In this document: in pieces, positions 44,461-53,377 of the stretch
Layout: the number at the start of each line of letters is the position of its first letter
How positions within the stretch are numbered: position 1 is the stretch's first letter
From: Gemmatimonadales bacterium
Lineage (GTDB): Bacteria; Gemmatimonadota; Gemmatimonadetes; Gemmatimonadales; GWC2-71-9
Direction: 5' to 3'
Assembly: GCA_036265815.1 (NCBI GenBank)
Contig: DATAOI010000015.1
Coordinates: forward strand, 1 to 64,000
DNA length: 64,000 nt
The notes under the pieces: model-generated
Seen by the model: the letters and a program-made list of their open reading frames with translations, nothing else
Told to the model about the DNA's origin: nothing
The model's database searches: none
Program-made: the position numbers and the translations under genes

Positions 44461-47400
44461 GCCGCGCCTTGAAGAGCAGTCCGGGCGAGAGGCTGCCGCC
44501 CTGGAGGTTGGCGCGAAGCCAGCGGTGCAGCGTGTATTCCACCTCGAAGCCGGGTCCCAGGTTCGAGCCCGCCCCCTGCTGGGTGCGGCTGCCGAACTGG
44601 AGCGGCAGCTCCAGGTCGAGGAAGAGGCGTGATCCGAGGTAGCGCCCGGCCGTCAGGGTGAGGCCGCGGGTGGCCTCCTGCCGGATCTGGAACACATCGA
44701 ATCCAAGCCCCTGGCCGGCGGTGTTGGCGATCGCGCCGGTGAGCGTGCTCATCGCGACCTGCTGGCCCGCGCCGCCGGCTCCCCCGCCACCGGCCTGGCC
44801 TTCGAACAGCGGATTGTCGGAGGCGGGCCGGCCGGTGACGATGTAGGAGAGGATGTCGTCCTGGTTCAGCGACGGGTCGGATGTAAAGGTGAGCCCCAGG
44901 CTGTCCAGGCGCCCCTTGGCGTTCACGTTGATGAGCACGCCCTCGTTGTCGCCGCCGCTCTGGGTGGGGACCTGGTACGAGGCGTTCACGTCCAGCTTGG
45001 TCGAGTCCACCGGACCGGCCAGGTTGATGTCCCCGTCGGTCAGCCGGAACTGGCGCCCGTTGAGCTCCAGCGTGCCCCGCCCCGGCACCGGCTCCACGTG
45101 CCCGAAGAACTGCATGTCCTGACCCGGCTGCTGGGTCACCCGAAGCTGTCCCTGCAGCTCGATGTCGGTCTTGGGGCTGGTGGGCCGCCGAATCCACACC
45201 CGCCTCGGCATCCGGATGGCCAGGTCGAGCTTGACCCGGTCCATCAGGCCGGGCGCCTTCTTCGCCTCGCGCAGCACCGACGGGCCGAAATCGCGGGCGA
45301 GCTGGCGCAGCTCGTCGCGGGTCAGGTCCACTTGCTCCACTTTGACCTTGGCGCCTTCGGTGCCCACGAAGAAGTCGGTGCGGTCCAGCTTCAGGCTGCC
45401 GCTGACCAGCGGATGGAGCAGCGTCCCCTCGAGCCGGATATCTCCCGACGCCGCGGTCTGCAGCTGATCCGAGTTGACCAGGCGGAAATGGCTCAGCCTC
45501 GCGCCGAGCGCGAGCCCCGGCTCGCTGAGTGGCCGAAGCCGAACCGCGCCGGTAGCGGTCAGCGTCTGCTTCTTACCGGTGAGGAGCTGAAGCCGGTCGA
45601 TCGCGAGGGTATCGCCCTGGAGCCGACCGGTCATCTCGCCTTTCTCATAGGCGACTTTGATGGTGGGGAGCTCCAGGGCCGCGCCGCGGAGCCGCACGGT
45701 GCCGGTGGCAGCGGGGGCGTGAATCGAGCCGCCTATGCGTGCATCGACTCGCAACAGCCCTTCGAGACCGGTCGCCGCGTCGGGCGGAAGCAGCGGCTGA
45801 AACAGGCCGAGATCGAAGCTGTCGGCCCGCACCGCCAGTGCCACCGTGTCGGCCTCGCTGCGCACGAACCCTACGCTGCTGGCCGTATCGCGTGGTGCCA
45901 GGGTCAACCGGTACGGCAGCGTGCCGGTGACCGTGAGCGCGCCGCCCCGGGCGGGCGTGGCTGCCGCGCGAAGCTTGAGCCGATCGCCCTGCCAATCGAG
46001 ATCGGTGCCGAGCACGCCGACCCTGCGGCCGGCTTTGGTGACGATCGCCAGTCCGACGCTGCCGTCGAGGCGCGGCGTCGCCGCGCGTCCGGCCAGATGG
46101 AGATGTCCGTCGACCTGTCCGTCGGTGGGCACCAGGCCAGCCGCGTGCAGGCTCTCCAGGTCGAGTCCCGCGATGCGCAGGGTCACGTCGCTGGAGTCGT
46201 GCCGGTCGAAGAGCCCGTCGATCGTGATGCTCCGCTGGCCCGCGCGGAGAGCCAAGCCTCTGAGCTCGACGTGCGGCCCCAGCACCAGGCTCGCCGGCCG
46301 CTCGAGCGCCCAGGTCCGGCCGCCCTCCTCCAACGTGAGCTGCTGGAGCGCCGCACGCACCGTGTCGCCGGAGACCCGTCCCCGGAGCCTGGTGGCCACC
46401 CGCAGGCTGTCGCCCACGTTCACCGCCGCGTCGAGCGCCAAGGTCGAGTCGTACCGGCCGGAGGCGGTCAGCGTGCGCACCTCGACCGGGCCGTAGACGG
46501 CGTCCGTCACCTTGAGCCCGCCGCTGATCCCACTCATGCGGCTGCTGTCGAGCGTGGCTGCCGCCGTCAGCGTCAGGTGGTCGGCCAGATTTCCCGCGTA
46601 GGACAGGCCGTGCGCGTCGGCCCCTCCCGCGAGCCTCCAGCGCCGCGCGGGACCGGTCACGGTCAGACGCACCAACGCGGAGTCGAAGTCGACGGTGTCG
46701 ACGCCCGCCAGAGCGGCCACCGGTGCCAGATCGCCGAGCCTGCCGAGCAGCGTGAGCGTGCCTTCGTCGGCGCCGGGCCGGAGGGCCAGGCGACCGCCGG
46801 CGTCGAGCACGCCCGCGTTGGAGCGAAGCAGCAGGGTGTCGAGCCGGAGCTGACCTTCGGCCGGGCTCATGGCCAGGTGGAAGGTGGGGACCCGAACTCC
46901 CCCGACTCCGCCTCCCGCGTCCACGGTGCCGCCCACCGTGCTGAGCCCGCCGCTATCGGCTTCGGCCCGGAGCGCGAAACGCGACTCGATGCGGCCGTCG
47001 GCGCCGCTTCGTCCCGTCCAATGCGCCAGATGCTCCAGTCGTAGCGTGCCGTCCGCCCGCATGGATGTCCGGCCCGCGGCCGCCGTGCTGGACAGGGCGG
47101 CGTCGAGGGCGGCGTCCTCGCCCTGTGCCTGGACCTTCGCATCCACGCTCCGCCCCTGCAGCCGCGCCGTCAGCGACCCCCTGCTGAGCTCCGCCTGGTT
47201 CACCCTCGACGGCAGCAGCACCGCGTCGAGCGCGGCCTGCAGACTGTCCGCCGACCGGCCGGTCAGCTCGACGGTGAAGCTGGCGTTGAGATCGGTGCGA
47301 AGACCCTCGCGCCCGAGCAGCTTGCCCAGATCGACCCCGGTGAGCCGGCCTTGGCGGACCCGATAGGCAGGCACGGTGGCGCTGGGGGATCCATCGCCCG

Positions 47401-49546
47401 CCAGGGAGAGCGCTCCACCGCTGGTGCTGAGCGCGGCATCGTAGCTCAGGCGCTGGCCGGCAAGCTGGACGTCGGCCTTGCCGCCGGACACCTCCACCTG
47501 GCCGAGCCGGGACGGGTCCACCGTCAGCTTCGCCTGGACCGAGCGATGGTCCTGCCGCCAACTGCCTTGCCCGGTGAGGTGGAGCGTCACCGGCCCCGCG
47601 AGATCGGGCCGGCCGAGAAAGGTGCCAAGGTCGGCCCGCTCGAGGCTGGCGCGTCGAAGCACGTAGGAAGCGGTTGAGTCGAAGGGCCGGCCCCGCGCGT
47701 CCAGCGTGAGGCGGCCACCCTGGAGCAGCGCATTGCCCTGAACCCGCAGGCGGCCGCGGTCAAGCCGGGCGACGGCCTCCAAACTGTCGAGCCGCCGCTC
47801 GCCGTAGCGCACTTCGTCGAACTGGAGGCGTGCGTCCACCTTCGCGGCGGCCGGCGCGGTGCCGCGGCCCGCGAGGCTGAACCGGCCCGAAAGCGGAGCG
47901 CTCACGGTATCCCCGGAGAGCTTGCCGAGGTCGACCCGCTCGATCCTGCCCTGTCGGAGCGCGTAGCTCATGGTGTCGCCGAGGCTCACCTGGCCCACGG
48001 CCGTGATGCTGCCTCCGCCGGCGAGCAGCTCGGGCCGGAGCTGGAGTTGGCCTCCGGCCAGGCGAAGGGTCGCGTGCCCCAGTTGAATCCGTTCGCCGCT
48101 GTCCCGGACGGCAGTCAGCTCCACCCGTCCCTCGACCCGAGCCGAGTCGGGTCGCTTTCCCTGCCCGGCGATGCGAAACCCCACCAGAAGCACCGGGTTG
48201 CCGTCCTGCCCCGCGAGGCCGCGGGCCACGGGCGTGGTTCCCGGCATCCGCATGGCCGTCCCGGAGAGGCGGTAGGTCGGGATGGAGTCGAAGGGCCGGG
48301 TCCGGCCGGTGGCGCTCACGATACCGGTGTCCAGTGCGGCCAGGAACGTGAGATCCGCGGCGCCCCGGGTGATCAGTGCGTGGAGATCGAGCCGGCGCAC
48401 GAGAGTGGCGCCGATGCGCGAGCGCCCGACCCGGACGCGGGCGCTGCCGTTGGCTCGAGCGGGAGGTCCGTCGAGATCCGCATCCAGCTCCGCGTTGACG
48501 CTCCCTCCCGGCGCCGACCGGTTGAGCCGCGCCGGATCGAGCTTCTCGATCCGGCCATGGGCCCGATACGACGCGGCGCTGCCCCGAACGATCCGGGCCT
48601 CGCCGTCGAACGCGAGCGTCGCCGCGTCCAGCGTTGCCGCAAGGTGCGCGGTCACCAGGTCGCCTTTGCCGCGCGCGGCCGCATCGAGCTGGAGCTGGCC
48701 ATTCGGCGGGACCGACGGCGCGAGCGGCGTCAGGTCCGCCAGGTCGAGCGGGCGCCCGATCAGGCGGACATCGAGCCGGTCTACCAGCCTGGCGTCATCG
48801 AAGCTTCGAGGCACGACGGCGTGCCCCGACAGGTTGCTCAGCTCGGTGTGAATCCGAAGCGGATCGAACCGGAACTCCTCCGCCGTGACCGCGCCCCGGG
48901 TGGCCATCGCGTACCAGCGATCGCTGGTGGGCGGCTGGAGCTGGAGGCCGAGCGAGTCGATCGCCACAAGCGTTGTCCGGCCCAGCACCAGATCGTGGGC
49001 GACGAGGTCGAGGTTTCGCGCCCGCACGACCGAGTCGGGCGACAGCTCGGCGGTCAACCTGGCGCCGCCGAACCGGACGTGGCCCACCGCGATGCTTCCG
49101 CCCCCGGTGGTATCGGACGACTTGCGCAGCACCGAGACCAGGTCCCAACTCTGGCCCCGCCGGTGTGCCGCGATCTCCGCACCGTCCGCCTCCAGCGAGT
49201 CGAGACGGGTCGCCGGCGGGCGGAGGCGCGCCAGATGATAGGTCACCCGGAGCCGGCGGATGTGGGCCAGCTCCAGGCCCGACTGGTGCAGCCGCACGTC
49301 GTCCAGCGTCAGTCCCGCGAGGAAGTTGCCGGACACCCGGCCGACCTCCAGCCGATTACCTGGATTGAGCGGGGCAAGGCTGAGGAGCTTGCGGATGACA
49401 AGGGTGGCCACCGGCGGCAGTTGGAGCAGCGCGACGGCGCCGGCGACAATGCCGACCAGCACCACGACAGTCATGCCGGCGCGGCGGAGCCAGATCCGGG
49501 ATCGAGGAGGAGAGGTCTGAGGGACGTCCTGCTCGGAGAGGAGCAT
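44450..49546 (-). CDS. tamB: TamB-like translocation/assembly protein (DUF490-type)
   Basis: The protein has 1698 residues, with an N-terminal signal anchor (about 25-45, MTVVVLVGIVAGAVALLQL). It is followed by a very long beta-rich body in which short strands alternate with repeated motifs such as LRLAGGQLQLRPELLAGGG and GRLDSLGLTFTS. The C-terminal region (about 1600-1698) matches the DUF490 domain, with the pattern DDILSYIVTGRPASDNP and GSNLGPGFEVEYTLHRWL. Such proteins span the periplasm and may move lipids or assemble outer-membrane proteins. ATG 49546 is chosen, but an upstream TTG in the same frame exists. The repeat structure makes the antisense strand look coding in places. Confidence 0.88.
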   Translation of the reverse strand: MLLSEQDVPQTSPPRSRIWLRRAGMTVVVLVGIVAGAVALLQLPPVATLVIRKLLSLAPLNPGNRLEVGRVSGNFLAGLTLDDVRLHQSGLELAHIRRLRVTYHLARLRPPATRLDSLEADGAEIAAHRRGQSWDLVSVLRKSSDTTGGGSIAVGHVRFGGARLTAELSPDSVVRARNLDLVAHDLVLGRTTLVAIDSLGLQLQPPTSDRWYAMATRGAVTAEEFRFDPLRIHTELSNLSGHAVVPRSFDDARLVDRLDVRLIGRPLDLADLTPLAPSVPPNGQLQLDAAARGKGDLVTAHLAATLDAATLAFDGEARIVRGSAASYRAHGRIEKLDPARLNRSAPGGSVNAELDADLDGPPARANGSARVRVGRSRIGATLVRRLDLHALITRGAADLTFLAALDTGIVSATGRTRPFDSIPTYRLSGTAMRMPGTTPVARGLAGQDGNPVLLVGFRIAGQGKRPDSARVEGRVELTAVRDSGERIQLGHATLRLAGGQLQLRPELLAGGGSITAVGQVSLGDTMSYALRQGRIERVDLGKLSGDTVSAPLSGRFSLAGRGTAPAAAKVDARLQFDEVRYGERRLDSLEAVARLDRGRLRVQGNALLQGGRLTLDARGRPFDSTASYVLRRASLERADLGTFLGRPDLAGPVTLHLTGQGSWRQDHRSVQAKLTVDPSRLGQVEVSGGKADVQLAGQRLSYDAALSTSGGALSLAGDGSPSATVPAYRVRQGRLTGVDLGKLLGREGLRTDLNASFTVELTGRSADSLQAALDAVLLPSRVNQAELSRGSLTARLQGRSVDAKVQAQGEDAALDAALSSTAAAGRTSMRADGTLRLEHLAHWTGRSGADGRIESRFALRAEADSGGLSTVGGTVDAGGGVGGVRVPTFHLAMSPAEGQLRLDTLLLRSNAGVLDAGGRLALRPGADEGTLTLLGRLGDLAPVAALAGVDTVDFDSALVRLTVTGPARRWRLAGGADAHGLSYAGNLADHLTLTAAATLDSSRMSGISGGLKVTDAVYGPVEVRTLTASGRYDSTLALDAAVNVGDSLRVATRLRGRVSGDTVRAALQQLTLEEGGRTWALERPASLVLGPHVELRGLALRAGQRSITIDGLFDRHDSSDVTLRIAGLDLESLHAAGLVPTDGQVDGHLHLAGRAATPRLDGSVGLAIVTKAGRRVGVLGTDLDWQGDRLKLRAAATPARGGALTVTGTLPYRLTLAPRDTASSVGFVRSEADTVALAVRADSFDLGLFQPLLPPDAATGLEGLLRVDARIGGSIHAPAATGTVRLRGAALELPTIKVAYEKGEMTGRLQGDTLAIDRLQLLTGKKQTLTATGAVRLRPLSEPGLALGARLSHFRLVNSDQLQTAASGDIRLEGTLLHPLVSGSLKLDRTDFFVGTEGAKVKVEQVDLTRDELRQLARDFGPSVLREAKKAPGLMDRVKLDLAIRMPRRVWIRRPTSPKTDIELQGQLRVTQQPGQDMQFFGHVEPVPGRGTLELNGRQFRLTDGDINLAGPVDSTKLDVNASYQVPTQSGGDNEGVLINVNAKGRLDSLGLTFTSDPSLNQDDILSYIVTGRPASDNPLFEGQAGGGGAGGAGQQVAMSTLTGAIANTAGQGLGFDVFQIRQEATRGLTLTAGRYLGSRLFLDLELPLQFGSRTQQGAGSNLGPGFEVEYTLHRWLRANLQGGSLSPGLLFKARHAY

Positions 49547-49789
49547 CAGCAAGTCTGCGGGCCGCGGCCGCTTGGGACTATGTCCGGCATCACACCGCCG
49601 CTGGTCGGCCCGGCGCGGCTTGGCAATTGCCACGATCGGGCGCTCGAAGCCGGCCCGATGACCCCGTTCGCCATCACGCTCGCATGACCGCCGATTCGGC
49701 GGGTTGGACCTAACTGATCGTCTGTTCGCCAATTAGGCGGGCTGGCTTGGCCCCCGCCGCCTCCCCTGCGCGCTGGAGGAGTATTCCCG

Positions 49790-50203
49790 GTGATCATGAG
49801 ATCCCGCCTCACTGTGGCGCGCCGGCCCCACAGCAGGACCGTGCTGATCGTAGACGACGACTCGGGAGCCCGCGCCACTGCCTGCCGAACCGTGCGGCTG
49901 GCAGGTTTCGATGTCCGGGAGGCGGGGGACGGCGCGTCCGCGCTCCGGATCCTCCAGCAGCACCCCCATGAGATCTGGCTGGTACTGGCGGAGCTGACGA
50001 CGCCGGGCATGAGCGGCACCGAGCTGGCGCAGCGCCTTCTCGCGGCGCCTTCCCGCCCCCATGTGCTGCTGATGTCGGAGTGCTCGCGGATGGAGCTCGA
50101 CAGACTGGTGGGCGTCCTGCCGGAGCTTCCCTATCTGCGGAAGCCGCTGGTGCCGGAACAGCTTGCGGCGAGAGTGCAGGAGCTGCGCGAGCGCTCGGGC
50201 TGA
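49790..50203 (+). CDS. stand-alone receiver-like protein with Asp-to-Glu phosphosite
   Basis: The 137-residue protein is a single receiver fold. The acid pocket DDD (22-24) and the conserved lysine in YLRKPL (Lys118) are present, with a Ser in the switch position (LLMSE, Ser96). The phospho-acceptor position of LVLAELTTPGMSG is Glu68, where Asp is expected. This Asp-to-Glu change is known to mimic phosphorylation in some receivers, so the protein may be constitutively on or used as a scaffold. GTG 49790 has GGAGGA at 49775-49780. It converges with the glyoxalase fusion gene. The partner is unknown. Confidence 0.8.
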   Translation: MIMRSRLTVARRPHSRTVLIVDDDSGARATACRTVRLAGFDVREAGDGASALRILQQHPHEIWLVLAELTTPGMSGTELAQRLLAAPSRPHVLLMSECSRMELDRLVGVLPELPYLRKPLVPEQLAARVQELRERSG

Positions 50204-50216
50204 GACCGAGGCGGCG

Positions 50217-51863
50217 TCAGCCGGCCGCGCCCGCGATCCACTCCCGTGCCGCTCGCAACTCGGGCTCGGTCACCCCGTGCCCGCCGGGCTCCCAGTGGAG
50301 CGTCACTCTCGCTCCTCCTTGGCGGAACAGCTCCGCCAGGCGCTCCGCCTGGGCCGCCGGGGCGATCCGGTCGCCGCGCCCGGCTCCGATGAACACCGCG
50401 GTTCCGGTCAGACCTGGCAGGGTGGCGGGCTCGAACGGGACCATGGGACTCAGGAGCACGGCGCGCCGGAGCAGCCCCGGGCGCCGCAGCAGGATGCTCG
50501 CAGCGATGTTGGCCCCGTTGGAGAACCCCACCGCCACCATGCCGGCCGGATCGAGATCATAGGTCTTCGCGGCCGCCTGGACGAACGCCGCCAGCTCCTC
50601 GGTCCGCCGGGCCAGATCTTCCTGGTCGAAAACCCCCTCCCGCAGCCGGCGAAAGAACCGGGGAGCCCCGCCCTCGAGCACCTTGCCGCGCGGACTCAGC
50701 ATCCCGGCCCCCGGGAGGATGGCCCGGCCGAGCGGGAGCAGGTCCTCCTCGTCACCGCCGGTGCCGTGGAGCAGGAGGAGCGTGGTGCTCCCCACCAGCT
50801 CCGCGCCCGCCGTCGGTGGGATGTAGCGGTGGATGAATCCCAGCGCGTCCCCGCTCACGTCCTCCGGTCCGGTGATCTCAGCGAAGAACGCGACGTCCGC
50901 CGCCGGCACTGCCAGATGGATCGGCGGCAGGACCGCCTCGATCTCCGCCCGCCGGGGCTCGTAGCGTGCCGGCAGCATCAGCCGCTGGCCCAACTGCTCC
51001 ACCGGCTCGTCGATGGTGAAGCCAGGAGGGTTCGTCGCCAGCTCGAAGAGAACCCCACCCGGCTCGTGGAAGTAGACCGAGTGGAAGTACTGCCGGTCGA
51101 TGACCGGTGTCGGGTCCAGTCCAGCCTGGAGGATCCGGTCCCGCACCCCGAGCTGCGCCGCATCGTCCGCCACGCTCCACGCCACGTGGTGCACCGTGCC
51201 GGCACCGAGAACACCCCGCACAAAACCGCCGGTAGCTCGGACATCCACCAGCCTGCCGGGTCCCCCGTCGCCGGCGGCGTATCGCCGGATCGAGCCCTCT
51301 TCCCGCACCGGCCGGAAGCCCAGCGTCTCGGCCAGGACCTTCTCCGTCGGCTCCCCCTGCTCGACCCAGAGCGTGACACTGTGGAAGCCGTGGATCGCCT
51401 GGTCGCGTGAGATGCCGGGGGCGTCTGCCCACGCCGGCCGCGCCTCGGCCGCGGGATGGGCAACGATCTCGAGCATCAAGCCGTCGTGGTCCTTGAAGGC
51501 GACGACCTGCTCCACATCCTCACGGGATGCCCCGCGCTTGAGCGGCCCCTGATAGCTGATGCCGTGGCGTACCAGCCGCTCGACCCAGAAGCCGAGCGCG
51601 CTCGGCAGAATGGCGAACGCGGTGACCGCGACCTGACCGGGTCCCTGCCGCCCACCCCTGGCACCGGGCCAGGGGAAGAAGGTCAGGATACTGCCGGGAG
51701 TGCCGACCTCGTCGCCGAAGTAGAAGTGGTAGGTCTCGGGATCGTCGAAGTTGACCGTCCGCTTGACCAGGCGAAGCCCGAGCAGCCCGGCGTAGAAGTC
51801 CAGGTTGCGCTGCGGGTCACTGGCAATGGCAGTGACGTGGTGGAGTCCGAGGACGCCGGTCAC
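50217..51863 (-). CDS. glyoxalase-type ring-cleaving dioxygenase fused to MhqD-like esterase
   Basis: This protein has 548 residues. The first ~310 are two VOC repeats: LGLHHVTAIASD (metal His), HGFHSVTLWVEQGEPTEKV, TVHHVAWSVADDA and the glutamate in GVLFELATNPPGF. They match MhqO/MhqE/CatE-type extradiol dioxygenases. Residues ~345-548 are an alpha/beta hydrolase (LLLLHGTGGDEEDLLPL, nucleophile in VGFSNGAN, His in GGHGV) like MhqD esterases. In Bacillus, mhqO and mhqD are separate neighbours; here they form one chain. The likely job is detoxifying hydroquinones or related electrophiles. The gene starts 1 base after the upstream DinB-like gene ends. GTG 51863 is the chosen start. Confidence 0.87.
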   Translation of the reverse strand: MTGVLGLHHVTAIASDPQRNLDFYAGLLGLRLVKRTVNFDDPETYHFYFGDEVGTPGSILTFFPWPGARGGRQGPGQVAVTAFAILPSALGFWVERLVRHGISYQGPLKRGASREDVEQVVAFKDHDGLMLEIVAHPAAEARPAWADAPGISRDQAIHGFHSVTLWVEQGEPTEKVLAETLGFRPVREEGSIRRYAAGDGGPGRLVDVRATGGFVRGVLGAGTVHHVAWSVADDAAQLGVRDRILQAGLDPTPVIDRQYFHSVYFHEPGGVLFELATNPPGFTIDEPVEQLGQRLMLPARYEPRRAEIEAVLPPIHLAVPAADVAFFAEITGPEDVSGDALGFIHRYIPPTAGAELVGSTTLLLLHGTGGDEEDLLPLGRAILPGAGMLSPRGKVLEGGAPRFFRRLREGVFDQEDLARRTEELAAFVQAAAKTYDLDPAGMVAVGFSNGANIAASILLRRPGLLRRAVLLSPMVPFEPATLPGLTGTAVFIGAGRGDRIAPAAQAERLAELFRQGGARVTLHWEPGGHGVTEPELRAAREWIAGAAG

Positions 51864-51864
51864 C

Positions 51865-52383
51865 TCAGGCCGTCTGCATGGCCATTGGGTTCTCGTCGGC
51901 GCTTGCGCCATAGACCGCGGGGAGGAGCGCCCCCACCTGCCGCAGATAGACCGTGAGCTGGCCGCGGTGGTGGTACCAGTGATTGAAGAGGACCGTCCGG
52001 AGCACCGCACCCCGAGGCATCGCCATGACCTCTCGCGTCCCGTCCACCATGGCCCACGGCGTCATCAACGCCGCGTCGTTCATCCCGCCGAGAATGGTCC
52101 TCGCCTTCTCGACGCTCTGGTCGAGCTCGGCGAGGAGCTCCCTTACGCTTGCCGGGCTGGGCCGGGGGATCTGGGTCCGGACGTCGAACGTGGGACGGCT
52201 CGAGATCTCGGCGATCCTTCCCGGAATGCCGGCCACATGCAGCGCGAGTTGGCCGAGCGTCATCGACTTTTCGTGGGGCCTCCAGTCGAGCTGGTCTTCC
52301 GGCACCCGCTCGAGCACCCGCCGGGTCGCGGGCGCTTCCTGGTTCAGCTCCTGTAACAGTTCACCGATCGTAGCCATGATCAT
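51865..52383 (-). CDS. DinB-family protein
   Basis: The 172-residue four-helix-bundle protein has the family pattern: MIMATIGELLQELNQEAPATRRVLERVPEDQLDWRP, then QLALHVAGIPGRIAEI with a conserved His, and HWYHHRGQLTVYLRQV with two metal-binding His residues near the end. Members are metal-dependent thiol S-transferases or related enzymes, or have unknown function. It is coupled to the dioxygenase-esterase gene below it. Whether it shares a substrate with that enzyme is only suggested by adjacency. Confidence 0.87.
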   Translation of the reverse strand: MIMATIGELLQELNQEAPATRRVLERVPEDQLDWRPHEKSMTLGQLALHVAGIPGRIAEISSRPTFDVRTQIPRPSPASVRELLAELDQSVEKARTILGGMNDAALMTPWAMVDGTREVMAMPRGAVLRTVLFNHWYHHRGQLTVYLRQVGALLPAVYGASADENPMAMQTA

Positions 52384-52435
52384 GCTCCTGACGATTCAGA
52401 GGTAAGGTCGAGCCGGGACGAAGGACGCCTCGAGA

Positions 52436-53377
52436 TCAGGGAGGACGCGCCGCATCCCGCGGCCATGCTCCACGCAGAAATTTATCCAAGGCCGGGAGCA
52501 CAATCCGAGGCGCGTCGAGCCACACCATATGTCCTGCGCCGCGAATTGTGAGCAAGCGCCCGTTGGGTAGACGAGCCGCCCACTCCCGGCCGCCACCATA
52601 GGGCGCATTGCGGTCCCGAGTGCCGTGAATGGTGAGCACCGGGACCGATAGTTGGGCGAAGCTGCCCCAACTGGGGCCCGGATCCCGGGCGATCGAGCGG
52701 AACAGCAGCGGAAAGTGGCGGTCGAGCGCGGCGGGCCACTCGTTGGGCATCCCGCAGAGGTCCGGCACCCGCTCCGCGACACGAGGATCGCCGACCAGGC
52801 GCACCCGGTTCACCAGGTAATCCTGCTCGCAGTAGTCCCGCGGGTTCCGCACCGCGAGTCCGGCGGCGCGCAGCCGGGCCAGGCGCGCCAGGCTGGCGGA
52901 ATCGGGCACCGGTACCGAGTCATGCGCCTTGAGCGAGTCGGGAATCGGCATACCGTGCCCGCTCGGAATCGGGCCGATCTGGATGATCCGCTCCACCCGC
53001 TCCGGATGCTCGGCCGCGTAGCGCATGACCATCATTCCCAGATACGACCAGCCGATCAGCGCCACCCGCTCGGCCTTGAGCTTCTGCCGCACGGCTTCGA
53101 GGTCGCGAACATCGAACTGAATGGAGACCCGGGTCGAGTCCTTGACCCGGTCCGACCGACCGCGATCGCGCATGTCGTAGAACACCAACGTGCGGCCCTG
53201 TCCCAGCCGGGCGAAATCGCGCTCCAGGAAGAGCCCGCCCGGCACGATCACGATGGGGGATCCGGATCCGACCACGTGATAGTAGAGCCGGACTCCATCG
53301 TCGGTGGTCACATACTCGGCCTGGGGCACCGAGGATGCGGCCAGAATCGCCGCCGCTGCGGCCTGGAGAATGATCAT
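52436..53377 (-). CDS. alpha/beta hydrolase, secreted (S33-like)
   Basis: From ATG 53377 the product is 313 residues with an N-terminal hydrophobic leader (MIILQAAAAAILAASSVPQ). The fold is alpha/beta hydrolase: the oxyanion region IVIVPGGLFLERD, the strand FYDMRDRGRSD, the nucleophile elbow GWSYLGMM, the Asp in THGTRDRNAP and the catalytic His in RGAGHMVW. The N-terminal strand pattern matches proline iminopeptidase/S33-type hydrolases. The substrate is unknown. It overlaps the SDR stop by 4 bases (ATGA), so it is in the same operon. Confidence 0.85.
   Translation of the reverse strand: MIILQAAAAAILAASSVPQAEYVTTDDGVRLYYHVVGSGSPIVIVPGGLFLERDFARLGQGRTLVFYDMRDRGRSDRVKDSTRVSIQFDVRDLEAVRQKLKAERVALIGWSYLGMMVMRYAAEHPERVERIIQIGPIPSGHGMPIPDSLKAHDSVPVPDSASLARLARLRAAGLAVRNPRDYCEQDYLVNRVRLVGDPRVAERVPDLCGMPNEWPAALDRHFPLLFRSIARDPGPSWGSFAQLSVPVLTIHGTRDRNAPYGGGREWAARLPNGRLLTIRGAGHMVWLDAPRIVLPALDKFLRGAWPRDAARPP

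Noticed and set aside
45098-49687. Two plus-strand open frames of 648 and 546 codons inside tamB
   Set aside because: They are antisense to the repetitive TamB-like gene. Their composition (Gly/Arg/His-rich) is that of a complementary frame.
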